A stretch of 64,000 bases of DNA, from assembly GCA_012656075.1 (NCBI GenBank), contig JAAKBF010000214.1:310001-374000 (forward strand). Direction: 5' to 3'. This DNA comes from Phytophthora hibernalis (taxonomy: Eukaryota > Oomycota > Peronosporomycetes > Peronosporales > Peronosporaceae). How positions within the stretch are numbered: position 1 is the stretch's first letter; every line of letters begins with the position of its first letter. Shown here piece by piece: positions 1 through 10,725 of the stretch. The notes beneath the pieces are model-generated. The model saw only the letters and a list, made by a program, of their open reading frames with translations, was not told the DNA's origin and ran no database searches. Both the position numbers and the translations under genes were made by a program.

Positions 1-1544
1 CGGCTAACTGTGGCAGCCCGATTGGGACCAACCCAGTTTCAGTTGGAGGGCGGCCTCGTTTAAATGACTCCCATAGACCAATTCTTGAAGTTCTGGCGAG
101 AGGCCTTTCTTCTCCTCCTTCGCCTTCAGAAGAGACGCCAGCTCGTTGAATGCTTCGCATCTTCCCGCATCGTGGACTTGCTTGCACATCTTGCACCCCT
201 TGAAACAATAGTGTGCAGAGTGTGTGAGTCCACCACAGGCGGCACACGGGCCATATTGTCGGCGACCATCCCGTCCGCCTATGCCTCGGTTGTCTCGGTC
301 GTGTGGGTATTGGTTATGCCCAACCCTCGGCCGGCGACTGTCAGCCCGAGCGAACGTTCCCTCGGCGGCATGACGACGCTCCGAATCATTTGCGGCAGCC
401 ACGTGACCGTGGTCTTCATCCGACGCATATTCGTCGTCCGAGTACCTGTCAGTGCCTCGGTCGCCCCTGCTAGGGTAGTACTCAGAATCGTAACCCTCGG
501 TATCATCATAACCCCCACTCGATGTCTCTGCAGGTTCTCCGTGCGGGTCGACCGAGCCATCCACCTTCAACGCAGCGACCATGTCTGTCGGTTCTTCAGC
601 TAGAGTGACCCTCGGTCGGTATGGACGATCATCTCGACGTCGGTTGTCATCCCGATACCGATCTTCCCGACGACGACCATCATCTCGGTCACGCCGGTAG
701 GGGTTCCGCGAATCCTCGGCGCGTCCATCGTCACGGCGACGACTATCATATTGGCCTTTGGGGCGTCGCACAGAGGACTCGCGTCCCTTTTTCCGCTCGG
801 AGGATATCGTTTATCATGTCCTCCAGGTCGTGAATATTCTTGACTCGCACGTGACACAGACGCTCTTCCAAGGCTCGGTCTTCACACGTATCGAGAAAGT
901 GTTCAACGTGATCCTTGGCCTCACGACCGCCGTGCTCAAATTGTACCCCGGCGTTCCTGGCGTAGCCATTTAGCCGGTTCAGATAGTCGCAAACATGCTC
1001 CTTCTCTTCCCGCCTCGCCGAGTAGTACCGTGCTTTCGCCGATTGATTAAATCGGGAACAGTAGTACTTGATGAACGCATCACTCAACAATTTCCACGTT
1101 CGTCTCGTCTTCCGCGGGAGTTGTCGGTACCAATGCAGGGCGCCATCTTGAGGCTCAGCTCGAACGCCATGCACCATTCATTCGGTGGAGTGTGCGTTCT
1201 CTTCATAGATGAAGGTTCGGAGCCATTGCATTGACTTCTCGCTCTTGTCTCGGAGGCCGAGATAGGGTTTGATGTTGCCCAACGGGAGGTGTGTGGCGAT
1301 TTCAAGCCTCGGTGTGGAACTCGTTTTCCATCGAGCTGAGCTCACGGATCTGGCGTGCCCCTTCTCCAGCCACGTCACCACTTTGTCTTCAACGTCGAAC
1401 GAGTCGTCGTCCGAGGAGTCGTCGTGCGTATCGAGGCGTCGGTTCGTCGTCCGACCTGTACTTCGGCCCGCCGTCGGAGCGGCCCGTGTCCTTTGCCAAC
1501 CGCTCAGTACGGTCTGCTGCCCGAGGCGTTACCATGTGCGAATC
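1..1544 (-). mobile_element. Truncated second copy (B') of the Chronos-like Gypsy element B, gag part only
   Basis: Positions 1-1544 match 30379-31935 nearly base for base apart from scattered substitutions and small indels; similarity stops abruptly just after 1544. The element reads on the minus strand, so its 5' side is on the right and its pol region would lie beyond the left edge. The gag N-terminus, PBS and 5' LTR seen in the full copy (31.9-33.8 kb) are missing. The adjoining DNA belongs to another Gypsy element in the same orientation. Confidence 0.85.
4..1381 (-). CDS. Gag capsid and nucleocapsid region of B' (broken)
   Basis: Minus-strand Gag in two frames. The capsid part (about 746-1381) has the retrotransposon gag-domain pattern with a WYRQLPRKTRRTW stretch followed by YYCSRFNQSAKARYYSARR. 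The nucleocapsid part (4-771) is very rich in Arg and Asp and ends with two zinc knuckles, CAACGGLTHSAHYC and CKMCKQVHDAGRC. The frame changes at a run of five A around 770, and the same change is present in the longer copy at 31.1 kb, so it predates the duplication. Gag packages element RNA in cytoplasmic particles. This copy lacks the Gag N-terminus and is probably non-functional. Confidence 0.8.
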
Positions 1545-2821
1545 GTACTGACGGCGGGTCTTCTCGATGCAGGATTCCTTTGGGAGTCTCGTAGGTCGGG
1601 TGTTCCACCAAAGGCCCGGGTCCATCGCTGCTTTCGTCGGACCAGTGGTCGTCTGCTTCGCAGGTGGCACCGTACGCGAGGTTCTGCCATTCCTTGTACC
1701 GTCGCGAGTTTGCCTGGACGAAACCGAATTCTCGCGGCAGAGCGTCGTCGGCCGTCCACCAGGCTAGAGTCACGAGTGAGTCGATTAAGACCGTCTTATC
1801 GGCGATATTGGTTATCCGCAAGTACGTACGCCGCCCGATCTTCCCTTTCACGACGGAGGTTACCCACAATTCTCCTCTTGTGACCCAGAGCTTCGGAGTG
1901 TTCTTATCCGGTCGGAGGGGGAACATCGTGCGATCTTCCAGGGTCGATCTCCACGGAGTCCCCACTTTTAACCGTGACCGGGTGCATCTTCGCGCCATAC
2001 AACGGTCTTCTCCCGATCATGTGGTTTCTCACTTCGTCGGGTAGGCATGCCGTGCCGTCCGCAGTGTCGATGCGGACCCCTGCTGGGACCATGAAGTTCA
2101 TCCCCAAAATCGCGTCTTGACCGACAAGCTCTCCGACCCATATGTTCAAGAAGTACACCAGGTTTCCGCCTAAGGTCACTTTGATCCGCGTCCTTCCCAC
2201 TGTATAATACGTCTCGTCCCGGATCCCGACGCAATTCTGCGTCACGCCCGTGTCGATCTGGCAGCCTACCTCACGAGCAAAGGTGGTGTCTATGATGGAC
2301 ACCTCGGCACCAGTATCGAGCAACAGAGTCGCACGGCGGTTATTTAGCTTTCTATTGATCTTGGCCTGTTGGTACCACTTGTCCGGCGCGTAAAATTTCC
2401 AGTATCCGCGCCGTTCTCCTGGCTGCAAGTCAATCACGTCCAACGGAGTCTCCCTCTCATAGTCGTCCGGGCGTCGAATATTTAACACCCGGGGAGCACG
2501 TTCATACGAGGTGGGTTCCCGGTGGAGTTCACATGTATCATCGACCGGGATAGTCAGGTTTTCCTTGACTTCGGGTGGCCTCTGGGCCACATATGCATAG
2601 ACGGAAACGGACCGCTCGTCTCGTACTGGCTTTCCAACCAGCGATCGATCTAGTTTAACATCTTTCAGCCTGCGGCGGCAGCATCCCAGCGTGTTTCTGC
2701 GGACTGTACCACTGACGAAGTTGGTTGAAGAATTCTTCCAACGGGCACTTCCCTGCTTCATGGACTTCCCCGCAGGCTTTGCAGGTCCGTAGGCAACGAT
2801 CAGACGGGTGATGTCCTCCAC
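1504..2821 (-). CDS. Aspartic protease region of element A
   Basis: The minus-strand frame at 1904-2821 contains LLLDTGAEVSII, the retropepsin active-site signature, then the flap-region pattern and GMNFMVPAGVRID, which corresponds to the C-terminal part of the retropepsin fold. A second frame (1504-1998) continues the polyprotein past the protease and runs into the B' junction, its last dozen residues being encoded by B' sequence. The enzyme would process Gag-Pol. Catalytic Asp-Thr-Gly is intact, but the polyprotein is cut off before reverse transcriptase. Confidence 0.75.
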
Positions 2822-3562
2822 CCTTCTGGCAAGTCAGCAGTGCCCAACAGTCTTCCTCTGTATGACGGCGTGAACCACACTGACGACATTTGGGTCGGTC
2901 CGGTCTTGGGTCGTCTGCGACGGGGCTGCGACGCGTGTTTTCGCCCGAGGGCCCCTGGCCGGTCGTCAGCAGTCGAGCTCGTTCTTCGGCATCCCGATCC
3001 TGGTCGTACAACTGGTCGTCGCTATCCTGATCATCGCGTCCCGAGTCACATTCGTCCGCCGCGGTCTGAATCGCGTGAATCGCGCGAGCCGGTGGTGGCG
3101 GTGGGGGTGCTTTCGACGGAACTTGTTGGATCCGAAAAGAGTCTTCTTGACGAGCTAGTCCCCGTTGCCGGGCGCGTAGTTTCTTCTCCAACGTCTCGAC
3201 ATCGGGAATCTCCGTCAAGGTCAGACGGGAGGCCAGCTCTTGTTCTTGCGTGTCGAGCGTATGGATGAAGAGTTCGACATGTTCCCTCTTTCTTCCACCG
3301 AGCCGTCGTCGTAGTGGACGTTGGATCGCATACCCGCTACGTTCAGCCGATACAGATATTCAAGTGGCGTTTCATCGGAGCGCTTGGTTGCGTGATAATA
3401 TCTGCTCGCCATCGACACTCCTTTCCCGCAATACTGAATACGGAACTGCTCCGTCAGGTTTGTCCACGACTTCTTGACATTGCGACTCAGCTGCAGATAC
3501 CATTGGCGTGCTGGGCTCGACATCAGATCTCCGAACAGGGCACACACTTCATCGCCCGTCAT
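2655..3562 (-). CDS. Gag domain and zinc knuckles of element A
   Basis: 3221-3562 encodes a retrotransposon Gag segment (core ARQWYLQLSRNVKKSW, then LEYLYRLNVAGMRSNV). 2655-3218 encodes a Pro-rich linker, CRQCGSRRHTEEDC and CKACGEVHEAGKC, two CCHC-type knuckles. The two parts are in different frames; around 3220-3290 the second frame continues the expected sequence, so a small indel separates them. The nucleocapsid part binds element RNA. Not intact as written. Confidence 0.7.
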
Positions 3563-3594
3563 CCCATCCCGTCTAGACGCGGACTTGACCCGAT

Positions 3595-4740
3595 TCAGCC
3601 AGGCTCCTCGCTGGCATCGCGTTCGTGGAACTCCGTCAGTTCCGAGAAAGCTGATAGACGTACACGCGTCACTCCTCCGCTGGTAGCCCCGGCCGTGGCC
3701 GAGGAGATCGCGGCCGTGTTCCCGGTTGTACCATTATCTAGGTCGAACAAGACGTCTGGGTCTTCGTCACGGCCGCGTGGAGTCTCCTTGGCGTACGTCG
3801 ACCCGCGCGAGTTCACCGACTCCATGGCCACATCGATGTCCGCGTGAGAGGTCGTCGTCGCAGGCTTTGGTTCGGCCGTCTTCAGTGGGGCGGTTACCGT
3901 AGCGTTTTGTACCGGGGAAATGGAGGTGCGCATCATCGTCGATCGCATCAGACGGACTAACGTGTCTTCGAGCGACTTGGGAATCACACCTTCGTTCGCG
4001 GTCGGGGTCTCCTTGTTGCGGCGACGCCAAGACCTCTGTGGAAGTAGGCACCCGCTATGGGAAGTGGTAAGCTGGTAGGGCCTGTGCTCGCTTCAACCAC
4101 GGCGGTTGGCCTGGAGGCATCTGCATCCGTTTAGGCGACTCGGTGCTACTGTCGGAGTTGTGGCCCGGTACGGAAGCGGGTGGGTGCGGCTGCGTCGAGG
4201 TCGAGCCGTCCTTGAGTGGGCTCTGCGACGGAGCTTCCACCGTCCCGACCAACACCGCCAGGGGGTCGATGAGTACGTGGATCGCGTCCTTCCAGGACAG
4301 CAAGCTCCAGTCGTATACCTTCTCCATCTCGAACGCCCCCAACACGAAACCTGAACCGCGCAGCATCTTGAAAAGCGCCGACGCCGCAAGGCGTACGCTC
4401 GGGAGATACTCCAGGACGGGGATCGGGCAGGGACATCGGAGCTCTCCGATTAGCTTCGGCTTGAGGAAGTCCAAAACCGGATGACGCTCCAGGTGTCTGA
4501 ACAACTCGTTGCGACTCAGTCCGTAGGCTAGTTCGTCGGCCGTATACTCGTCCCGCGTCTTTGTCGGCCGGCTTTAGCGGGATGTCGTCCAACGAACCTG
4601 GCGCGCGTAGCTTCTTCTTCGGCTTCTTGTTCTTGCGCCTGGGCTTGGCGGACGGGGTTTGTTGGTCTTCGGTCTTTACAGACTTCGACCGGAGGGGTCT
4701 CGACGTGAGTCAAGACCCTTGGTGGCTTTCGGGAAGCCAC
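3595..4740 (-). pseudogene. Gag N-terminal and spacer region of element A
   Basis: Several overlapping minus-strand frames (3595-3987, 4055-4504, 4528-4740) read as acidic, Ser/Thr-rich and then hydrophobic-helical Gag-like sequence. The segment near 4300 (KMLRGSGFVLGAFEMEKVYD) has a counterpart of similar pattern at 14.9 kb. Frames alternate every few hundred bases, so this is either decayed or full of indels. Assignment to Gag rests on position upstream of the recognisable Gag domain. Confidence 0.4.
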
Positions 4741-5582
4741 ATCGGGAACGGCGAACTGTTCTTCGAACGCCTCCTCCTTATCGCTGGCACCATGGCCTGT
4801 CGTGAAGGTTCCCTCGGAGCTCCACGACGCGTCAGGTCTCTCCTCGAGCTCACTTACCGTCGACGACCTTCTGACCGACGGCGCTCCCGCTTCCGGTTCC
4901 TTCTTGATCGTTACCCCTCTTCCGGAGTAGTACTCCTGGTCGCAGCACCATTGTGGAGTAGCGCCTTAGCAGAAATCTGCAAAGTCGTCCTCGCACAAAC
5001 CCTACGCGTTAACGTCGGGCAAATTCCCGGTTGTTTGAGTAGCGTATCTGTGGGTGGGTGTGGTCCAAGTAGGTTAGAAACCTTGAAGCGTGCTTCTCAG
5101 GCGCAGCGCGGATTCTTCTCGCTCTGCGTCGCTCTTGCTCTGACGTCTCACTCGTGCGTGACGACGTCCTCTCCTCTTTGACCTTGGGCGTGCGGCGTTA
5201 TCGGGTCGGCGTTTCCTCGGTTGAGCACGGCGTTATCGGGCCAGTGCGTTCTTCGTCTTCGGCGCCGGGTTATCAGCAACGCCTGGACGGTATCGTTTAA
5301 CGTGTCCCTCCAATTGGGCACGGGTGTTGGGGGTTGAGTACACCGATCCAGCAGCGGACGACGGGGCCGGTTATCCTGGGGATCTTCTCGGTCGAGGCTG
5401 CTGGCTTTGGAACGAAGGAAATCCACTTGCGTATCACAAAGAGAATTCGGGACTGAGCCTTATGTTGTCCTATCCTATCAATACCTTCCCCGCCACTCGT
5501 TGGCCTTCTGGTTTTCTTCCTATCACTTCCCGCCGTGCTTACCCATCATCGTTGTCTTGACTTGCCCTGATCGCGTGACCCA

Positions 5583-5672
5583 GTTGCCACATCGGGGTCA
5601 GTCGGGTTGCTTGATCGGGGTCTTCCGAGTTGCTAGATCGGGGTCCGTCGGTCGGGGTTGTAGATCGGGGCG
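5583..5672. repeat. Degenerate short tandem repeat around GATCGGGGTC
   Basis: Four imperfect units of about 22-25 bases, each carrying TTG then a core like AGATCGGGG, follow one another. A similar array of GATCGCG-containing units lies at 19.63-19.78 kb. Such arrays are common in the U3 part of LTRs, but I could not define an LTR around either one. Confidence 0.5.
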
Positions 5673-6022
5673 TAAACATTGTCTCCGACCGTGGTTCCCC
5701 GTGTCGCAGGCCTCATCCCACGGCTGCATATAAACGGGGCGGAGCCGCTGCCTGATCTGTCTCCGTCTTTCCTGCGGAAAATTCCGTTTCCCGTCGCTCT
5801 GGGTCGACATCCATCAAAACGGTCAGCCAGACTTCGTCACTCTCCGGCATTCCACTTTCACGTCGGCATTCCGCGTTGCACCGTCCTCCGACAGACCGCT
5901 TCTCCACACTCGTAACCAATACCGGTCTGAATTGCCAATTGTATGTCTCGACGAAGGGCTTGCCATGCGACGAAATCTGGAAGTATTTTTAGGCCTCGTC
6001 GACGGAAACGTTCAAGAACCTG

Positions 6023-6244
6023 TCAGCAGGACGCACCAGCACGTGCCTCTTTGGGGCGCTTCGAGCTCGCGTCAGAGTCCCGACCGCTCCTTGCGTGAGC
6101 GTCTGACACGCCCGAGAGCGAGCGCGCCTCCTCGAACAGCTCTAACGGGTCCGTCGTCGTGCTCAGTCTCGTCACTTGAGAGTCTGGGACGATGTCGGCG
6201 GGTTCGGGCGGGCTTGAGGTAGTGTCGGGGCTCATTGGGCTCAA
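6023..6244 (-). other. Small acidic Ser/Pro-rich reading frame
   Basis: A 73-codon minus-strand frame starting with MSPMSPDTTSSPPEPADIV. The composition fits the start of a Gypsy Gag and it lies at the 5' side of element A, but no domain is recognisable. The next 350 bases to the left continue as fragments in alternating frames. It may simply be chance. Confidence 0.25.
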
Positions 6245-6284
6245 AACCTTTTGGAAATACGTAAGTGAGCCGTCGCTACAAAAC

Positions 6285-6376
6285 GAAGAACTGATGAATT
6301 ATCCAACCTGTTTCCTACTCGTGCGAAGACGGTTGCGCCTCCTAACCACTGCACCACCCTGTAACCACCATGCCTA
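6285..6376 (-). other. Possible tRNA-derived SINE head or tRNA pseudogene
   Basis: On the minus strand a perfect match to the Pol III A-box pattern TRGYNNARNNG (TGGTGCAGTGG) is followed about 47 bases later by a weak B-box-like GGTTGGATAAT. The spacing is right for a tRNA-derived promoter, but the B box is poor and a full cloverleaf cannot be drawn with confidence. tRNA-derived SINEs are known from Phytophthora. Confidence 0.3.
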
Positions 6377-7280
6377 CGATCGCTCGCCGTAACCACCGCG
6401 CTTGCGATCGCCAACGCCTACAACCGCCCGCAACCGCTTGCGCCTTCGCACGTAACGTCTGCGAGTTCTAACATGAGCTTCACGGGCACGAGCTTCACAA
6501 CCAACACGTGCAAAGGGGTTCACTGACTCGATCACCACACGTGCAACGAGAGATCGTAGGCAGCAAGCAGCTCGAACTCTGCAACGTACCGAGAGATCTC
6601 GAAATGAGGTAAGAAGCAACGAGAAAATCAATTTTGACCAATGAGATCCATCTGTCGATTGAAGGGGTATTCCACAAATCGAGCCAAAAGCTACTTCGAA
6701 GTAAATATGAACGGAATTCACTACTACACACAAACGCCTGATTTCAGAGCTTCTTCGTGCAAACGCGCGACTTTGTTTCATCAGAATAATCATGCATCAT
6801 GATAGGTTTTACGAGGCCCGGGTTGTTTTGGAGACCCGGGTCGTCGCTCAAATGGGCCTTTAGTGAAACCAAAACAATAGCTTAACAGTATTGCTTTCAG
6901 TTCGTTGCGCGTGCGCTTATCGTTCTCCCTTGTCCGTCGCCACGGACTCAGTGTGCGCCTGAAATAGCAATGCGACGGTCGGTGACAAGCTTAAAACTGC
7001 AGGGAAACACACGCATAGTTTGGTTATTAAACTCAGCCAAGGCAGGAGAATCCACTACTGTACTAGTACATACCGGTAGGGTATTGGCATTTTTAGCGGC
7101 GATCTATCGTAATAGAGGGGAACTCTTGGCATCCCTTTCCAGAACCTCTGAATTTGCAGTTGCCTTGCGCCCAACTTACGAATCTAATGTCATATCTTCG
7201 ATGCTAATTTGATTTATCAAACGTGGCGATCATTGTGTGAGGCGTGCTGTTGTGTACCCAATGCACGAAACATCCCTACA
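6377..7280. other. Stretch without a supported gene
   Basis: No frame here shows a recognisable domain, and the open frames have the composition of non-coding DNA. Around 6370-6450 there are short repeats of CGATCGC and CCGTAACCACC-like strings. 6810-6850 contains two inverted GACCCGGG/CCCGGGTC strings. I see no RNA gene. Confidence 0.5.
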
Positions 7281-7363
7281 CTACAGTAGTAATATGCAAC
7301 GCGGTCTCACGATGGCCCGCGGGTCAGCATGAAGCTGGGGTTTCAAAACGTCTATTGGGCCGA

Positions 7364-8382
7364 CTAACTTAAAATGAAGGCGAGTGTCATCCGCGGCGGT
7401 GTTGCCGGAGAGAAGCAGTCTTGCTCGCTCACCTGGGTGTGCCCTGTCGGCGAGCGGTTGTAGCACTGGCTTGTTATCCTAGATTCAGTTGTGCCTCCCT
7501 CCGCCTTCATATCGGTATAGTTCGAGTGGATCATCGGACTCAGGAGCGCTTCGACGCAGTGAAGATTGGGGATTGTGGCCAGCAAACCGCCTACAGCATC
7601 GACGTCAACACTCACAAACGCAAAATCACTATGGATACCACCGAGCAGCGTCGAGGTGTGGAAGCGGTACGTGCAGCTGTACGCGACTTCCTGGCCAGGA
7701 GTCGAGGGATGAGGTTCTTGTTGTAGCGAAGGACTGGGAAAATCTCTTCAAGCTCTTCAGGGTGATACTGGCCGTACAGCCGCCCGTGAGCCACGACGAT
7801 CCTGCTGCCACTGCAACCTTGATCTCGACCGATTCCAGCTTGAACACGAGCGGCGCCGAGCTGTTCTGATGCCGGGCAATAAAGTGCTCAGACTGCGACG
7901 GACTGAGCTGCAATCGCTCGAGAGCGTGCACGCATGCCGCTGGTCGAATTTCGTCCGAGCCCACAGCCATTCGACTAGAGGCAGGCGATGCTGCTCCGCG
8001 ATAAATCGACACCCAGCGCTCGTGGAGCCGCATCAAGCCTTCGTACACGACCTGTGCCGCCGCCCGTACTTCGTCGGGGCCTATACACGGGTGTTGGTGC
8101 GGCAGGAGCTGGCGCAGCTCCAGTAATCGCTGCAGCTCTTCCACCTCGCCCTGCAGTTGCTGCACGACTCGTTCGAGCTGCTCTTCGTACTCGCGGTATT
8201 TCTGGCGATAGAACTTTCCCCGCTCACTGTTGTTCATGCGCGGCAGCTTGGTTTTGAGATGACACGCATCCTGCGGCCGCCGCCTCGCATGAGTACTGCT
8301 GTGTCTGTGGGTCGCTCTTGACGGGCGGCGTGCCAGGCGCCGATGCAAGCGAAAACCTCTCTGCCGCCACATAAGACGCCAT
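7364..8382 (-). CDS. bZIP-type transcription factor (frame broken)
   Basis: A nuclear DNA-binding protein is inferred. The basic region and zipper fit the bZIP signature N-x7-R-x9-L exactly: the Asn of NSERGKFYR, the Arg eight residues on, and Leu ten residues later in YREYEEQL. Leu heptads follow (QLERVVQ, QLQGEVE, LQRLLEL). The likely start is the ATG at 8382 (MASYVAAERFSLASAPGTPP). Three frame changes are needed to read to the stop at 7364: near 8255-8285, near 7787 and near 7690, the last where CTTCCTGG would need one more C. With those, the C-terminal half is a continuous domain of unknown function through FAFVSVDVDAVGG. DNA targets cannot be told from the sequence. Confidence 0.7.
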
Positions 8383-8471
8383 CGTGGTCGTCGCGGCTGG
8401 GAAGTTGGGGAATGATGAAAACCAGAGACAACAAACAGGTACTGGGCTCGCCAGTGGCGAGTCGCCACCAC

Positions 8472-9166
8472 TCCGGCATGCGACGAAGCAGAACGCGGCC
8501 GTTGGCTATGGGATGAGGACGAACTGTCCGTCCTTGGGCTGAAACCGCCGTCGGTATCTTTCTAAATGTATGTTTAGAAGCTGCCGGGGCGTTGGCGGTG
8601 ACGCACCGAGACTGTTCTTGTCTGACGGATTGACTGGCGGGTGAGACCGGGAAAGACTTCTTGCCAATTTGGCACTGCCAAAGCGCCCAGGAAGTAGCAA
8701 TATGTACATGGAGATCGTCTAGCAGGCTGCCTGCATGTGTTATGGCACCACGCTTCAGAAAGTTCGTGGGGTGGCGCTGCTTCTCGCGCCGTTTCATGCC
8801 TGAAAAAGAATGAGCTGCCTACGAATACTTATTGTATTTAGCCGCCCACGAATATTTGGCGTGGTTTAGGCGCGTTGGAGGTTCTTGACGGAAACATGGC
8901 CAAATATTAAAGTCATCGTTGAAAAGTCTCCCAAGAATTTTTAAAAATAATCCGCCCCAATAATTGCGGTGCTATTTTCGTGATAAAAATATACTGGAAC
9001 TGCATTAAAGTGTGCATTTCCGGGGTAAAATGCATTTGTGTGCAAGCAATGGTAAAATGCACGAAAAGTGCATTGCACTAAACACAACATCCCTACAGTG
9101 TAGTATGTTAATGTATTTACAAGGGGCAGCGCGAGGGACCCGCATATATAATATTGACAAACTAGC
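8472..9166. other. Intergenic spacer between bZIP gene and transporter
   Basis: The part nearest 8800 is the upstream side of the bZIP gene. The AT-rich part from 8800 to 9166 is the likely 3' flank of the transporter. It holds short repeats of CGAATATTT- and AAAATGCA-like strings (8990-9075) but no coding frame or element end that I can support. Confidence 0.5.
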
Positions 9167-10725
9167 TCATACCGGTACGCGGTAGCTCTGCATGGACTGG
9201 AACGGCGTCTCCTGCACTTCCTTTGGCGAGCTTTTGTGACGCGCGCTGCCGTTGAAGAGAGACTCAATCTCTTCCAGTAGGATACCCGTGGTCTCTGGGC
9301 ACAGGTAGTACACGAACACGCCGCTGACGACGCAAGTGCCAGCGAACAAAAAGAAAACGCCATTGATGTTCAGGGACGGAAAGAGCTTGACCACCCACGT
9401 CATGACCACTCCCATGAGCCAATTGGCCATGGTGGAGAGTGACACCGACATGGATCGCACGTTGAGTGGGAAGATTTCTGCTGGGTAGATCCAGCACACG
9501 GGCCCCACGAAATGGCAAAGTTAAAGACGAAGAACGACGTTGACACGATAATTGCGTACCCCGCTGACTTCGTACACCCTGCGTTCACGGTGTTGCCATC
9601 GCAACCAAGAGTGAACAGGATGGCGGACACCAGATGACCAATCACCATACCAACAGCGCCGATCAGCAACAACTGCCGGCGGCCGTACGTGTCCACCCAC
9701 CTCATGGCTGGGATGGTGCTCAAGAAGTTCACGATCGATAGGATGAGCACCGACAGAATGCCATCACCCACGACATCCTTGAAAATGAGACCACCGTAGG
9801 TGAAGACGGGGTTGATTCCCGTGCCCTGCTGTAGGACCTGCAGCAGCATGGCGATGATCACGCGCTTGAGCACCGACGGCTCCATGAGCTCCTTGTACCC
9901 TCCTGGTTGTCCTTCTCTCGCGATCTGCGCACCAATGGCTCGTAGCTCTCGTCCGATCTTCCGTGTCTGCCTCAGCTGCTTGAGTACCGCGGATGCCGCG
10001 TCCTTGCCCTTGTGGAGGTACGTCCATCGAGGGCTCTCTGGAACGAAGAAGATGCCGAGCATGACGACGATGGGCGCCGCCATAGCCACGCCGTTGGTGA
10101 TTCTCCAGCCTCGCTCGTGGTTTTCGATAATCTGGTTCACAATGTTTGCAGACAACAGTCCCGTGACGACCGTCATCTGCATAAAGCCCGAGAGGAAACC
10201 GCGCAGTTCCTTGGGGGCCATCTCCGCCCCAAAGAGCGGCAGCGAGAAAGAAGAATTGCCGACGCCCATGCCCTGAATAAACCGCGCGACAAGAAGCGAG
10301 CCGTGCGCCTGCCTGGGGCAGAAGGCGAGCCACGACGTACCCAGACAAAAGAGCGAGCCGGCCTGAAAAATGGTGAGGCGGCGCTCGAACTTGTCGGCTA
10401 TCCAGCCGCCGATAATGGCGCCCACCATGCAGCCGATGTTGTACGTCATGTTGTACCACAGCGTGTAGTCAACCCAGCGCTGCGGCAGCTCGGCTGTGGC
10501 GCGTGTGCAGTCCGTCATGGTCTGGCCATGCCAGCCCACGCAGAAGTCGTTGAGGAAGGACTCCATGACCAGCACGCCGCCCGTCACGCCCTGATCGTAG
10601 CCGAAGAAGATGCCGCCCAGCGACGCGAATATACACACGATGATGGCATATGTGCGGTTGCCCTCAGTGGGCGTCAGGTCCTGGCGCCCCTGGTCGTCGT
10701 AGAAGTTCATGGCCACGCCCACCAT
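9167..10725 (-). CDS. MFS sugar porter (hexose transporter type), one frame break
   Basis: A plasma-membrane sugar/H+ transporter of the major facilitator superfamily. Starting at MVGVAMNFYDD, it shows about twelve hydrophobic segments and the sugar-porter landmarks in order: GGIFFGYDQGVTGG in TM1, GGWIADKFERR after TM2, ARFIQGMGVG, PESPRW at the end of the first half, QQGTGINPVFTYGG in TM7, RWVDTYGRR and, near the end, PETTG. Total about 515 residues, normal for the family. The frame shifts once at 9500-9506, where a C run is one base short: FAISWG continues in the next frame as PVCWIYPAEIFP. No intron is needed. Substrate cannot be told from the sequence. Confidence 0.9.

Larger units (their letters stand above)
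1545..6250 (-). mobile_element. Gypsy element A, degenerate gag-protease remnant
   Basis: Minus-strand remnant of a Ty3/Gypsy element distinct from B, C and D. From right to left it carries a poorly preserved gag N-terminal region, a gag domain, two zinc knuckles and an aspartic protease. The protease resembles that of C (NFMVPAGVRID here, DFMIPAGIRLD in C), which suggests the same broad Chronos-like group. It ends at 1545 where B' begins, so no RT, integrase or 3' LTR is present. I could not define its 5' LTR; the right boundary is an estimate. Confidence 0.65.

Noticed and set aside
6285..6376. Functional tRNA gene
   Set aside because: B box is poor and no consistent acceptor or anticodon stem could be drawn.
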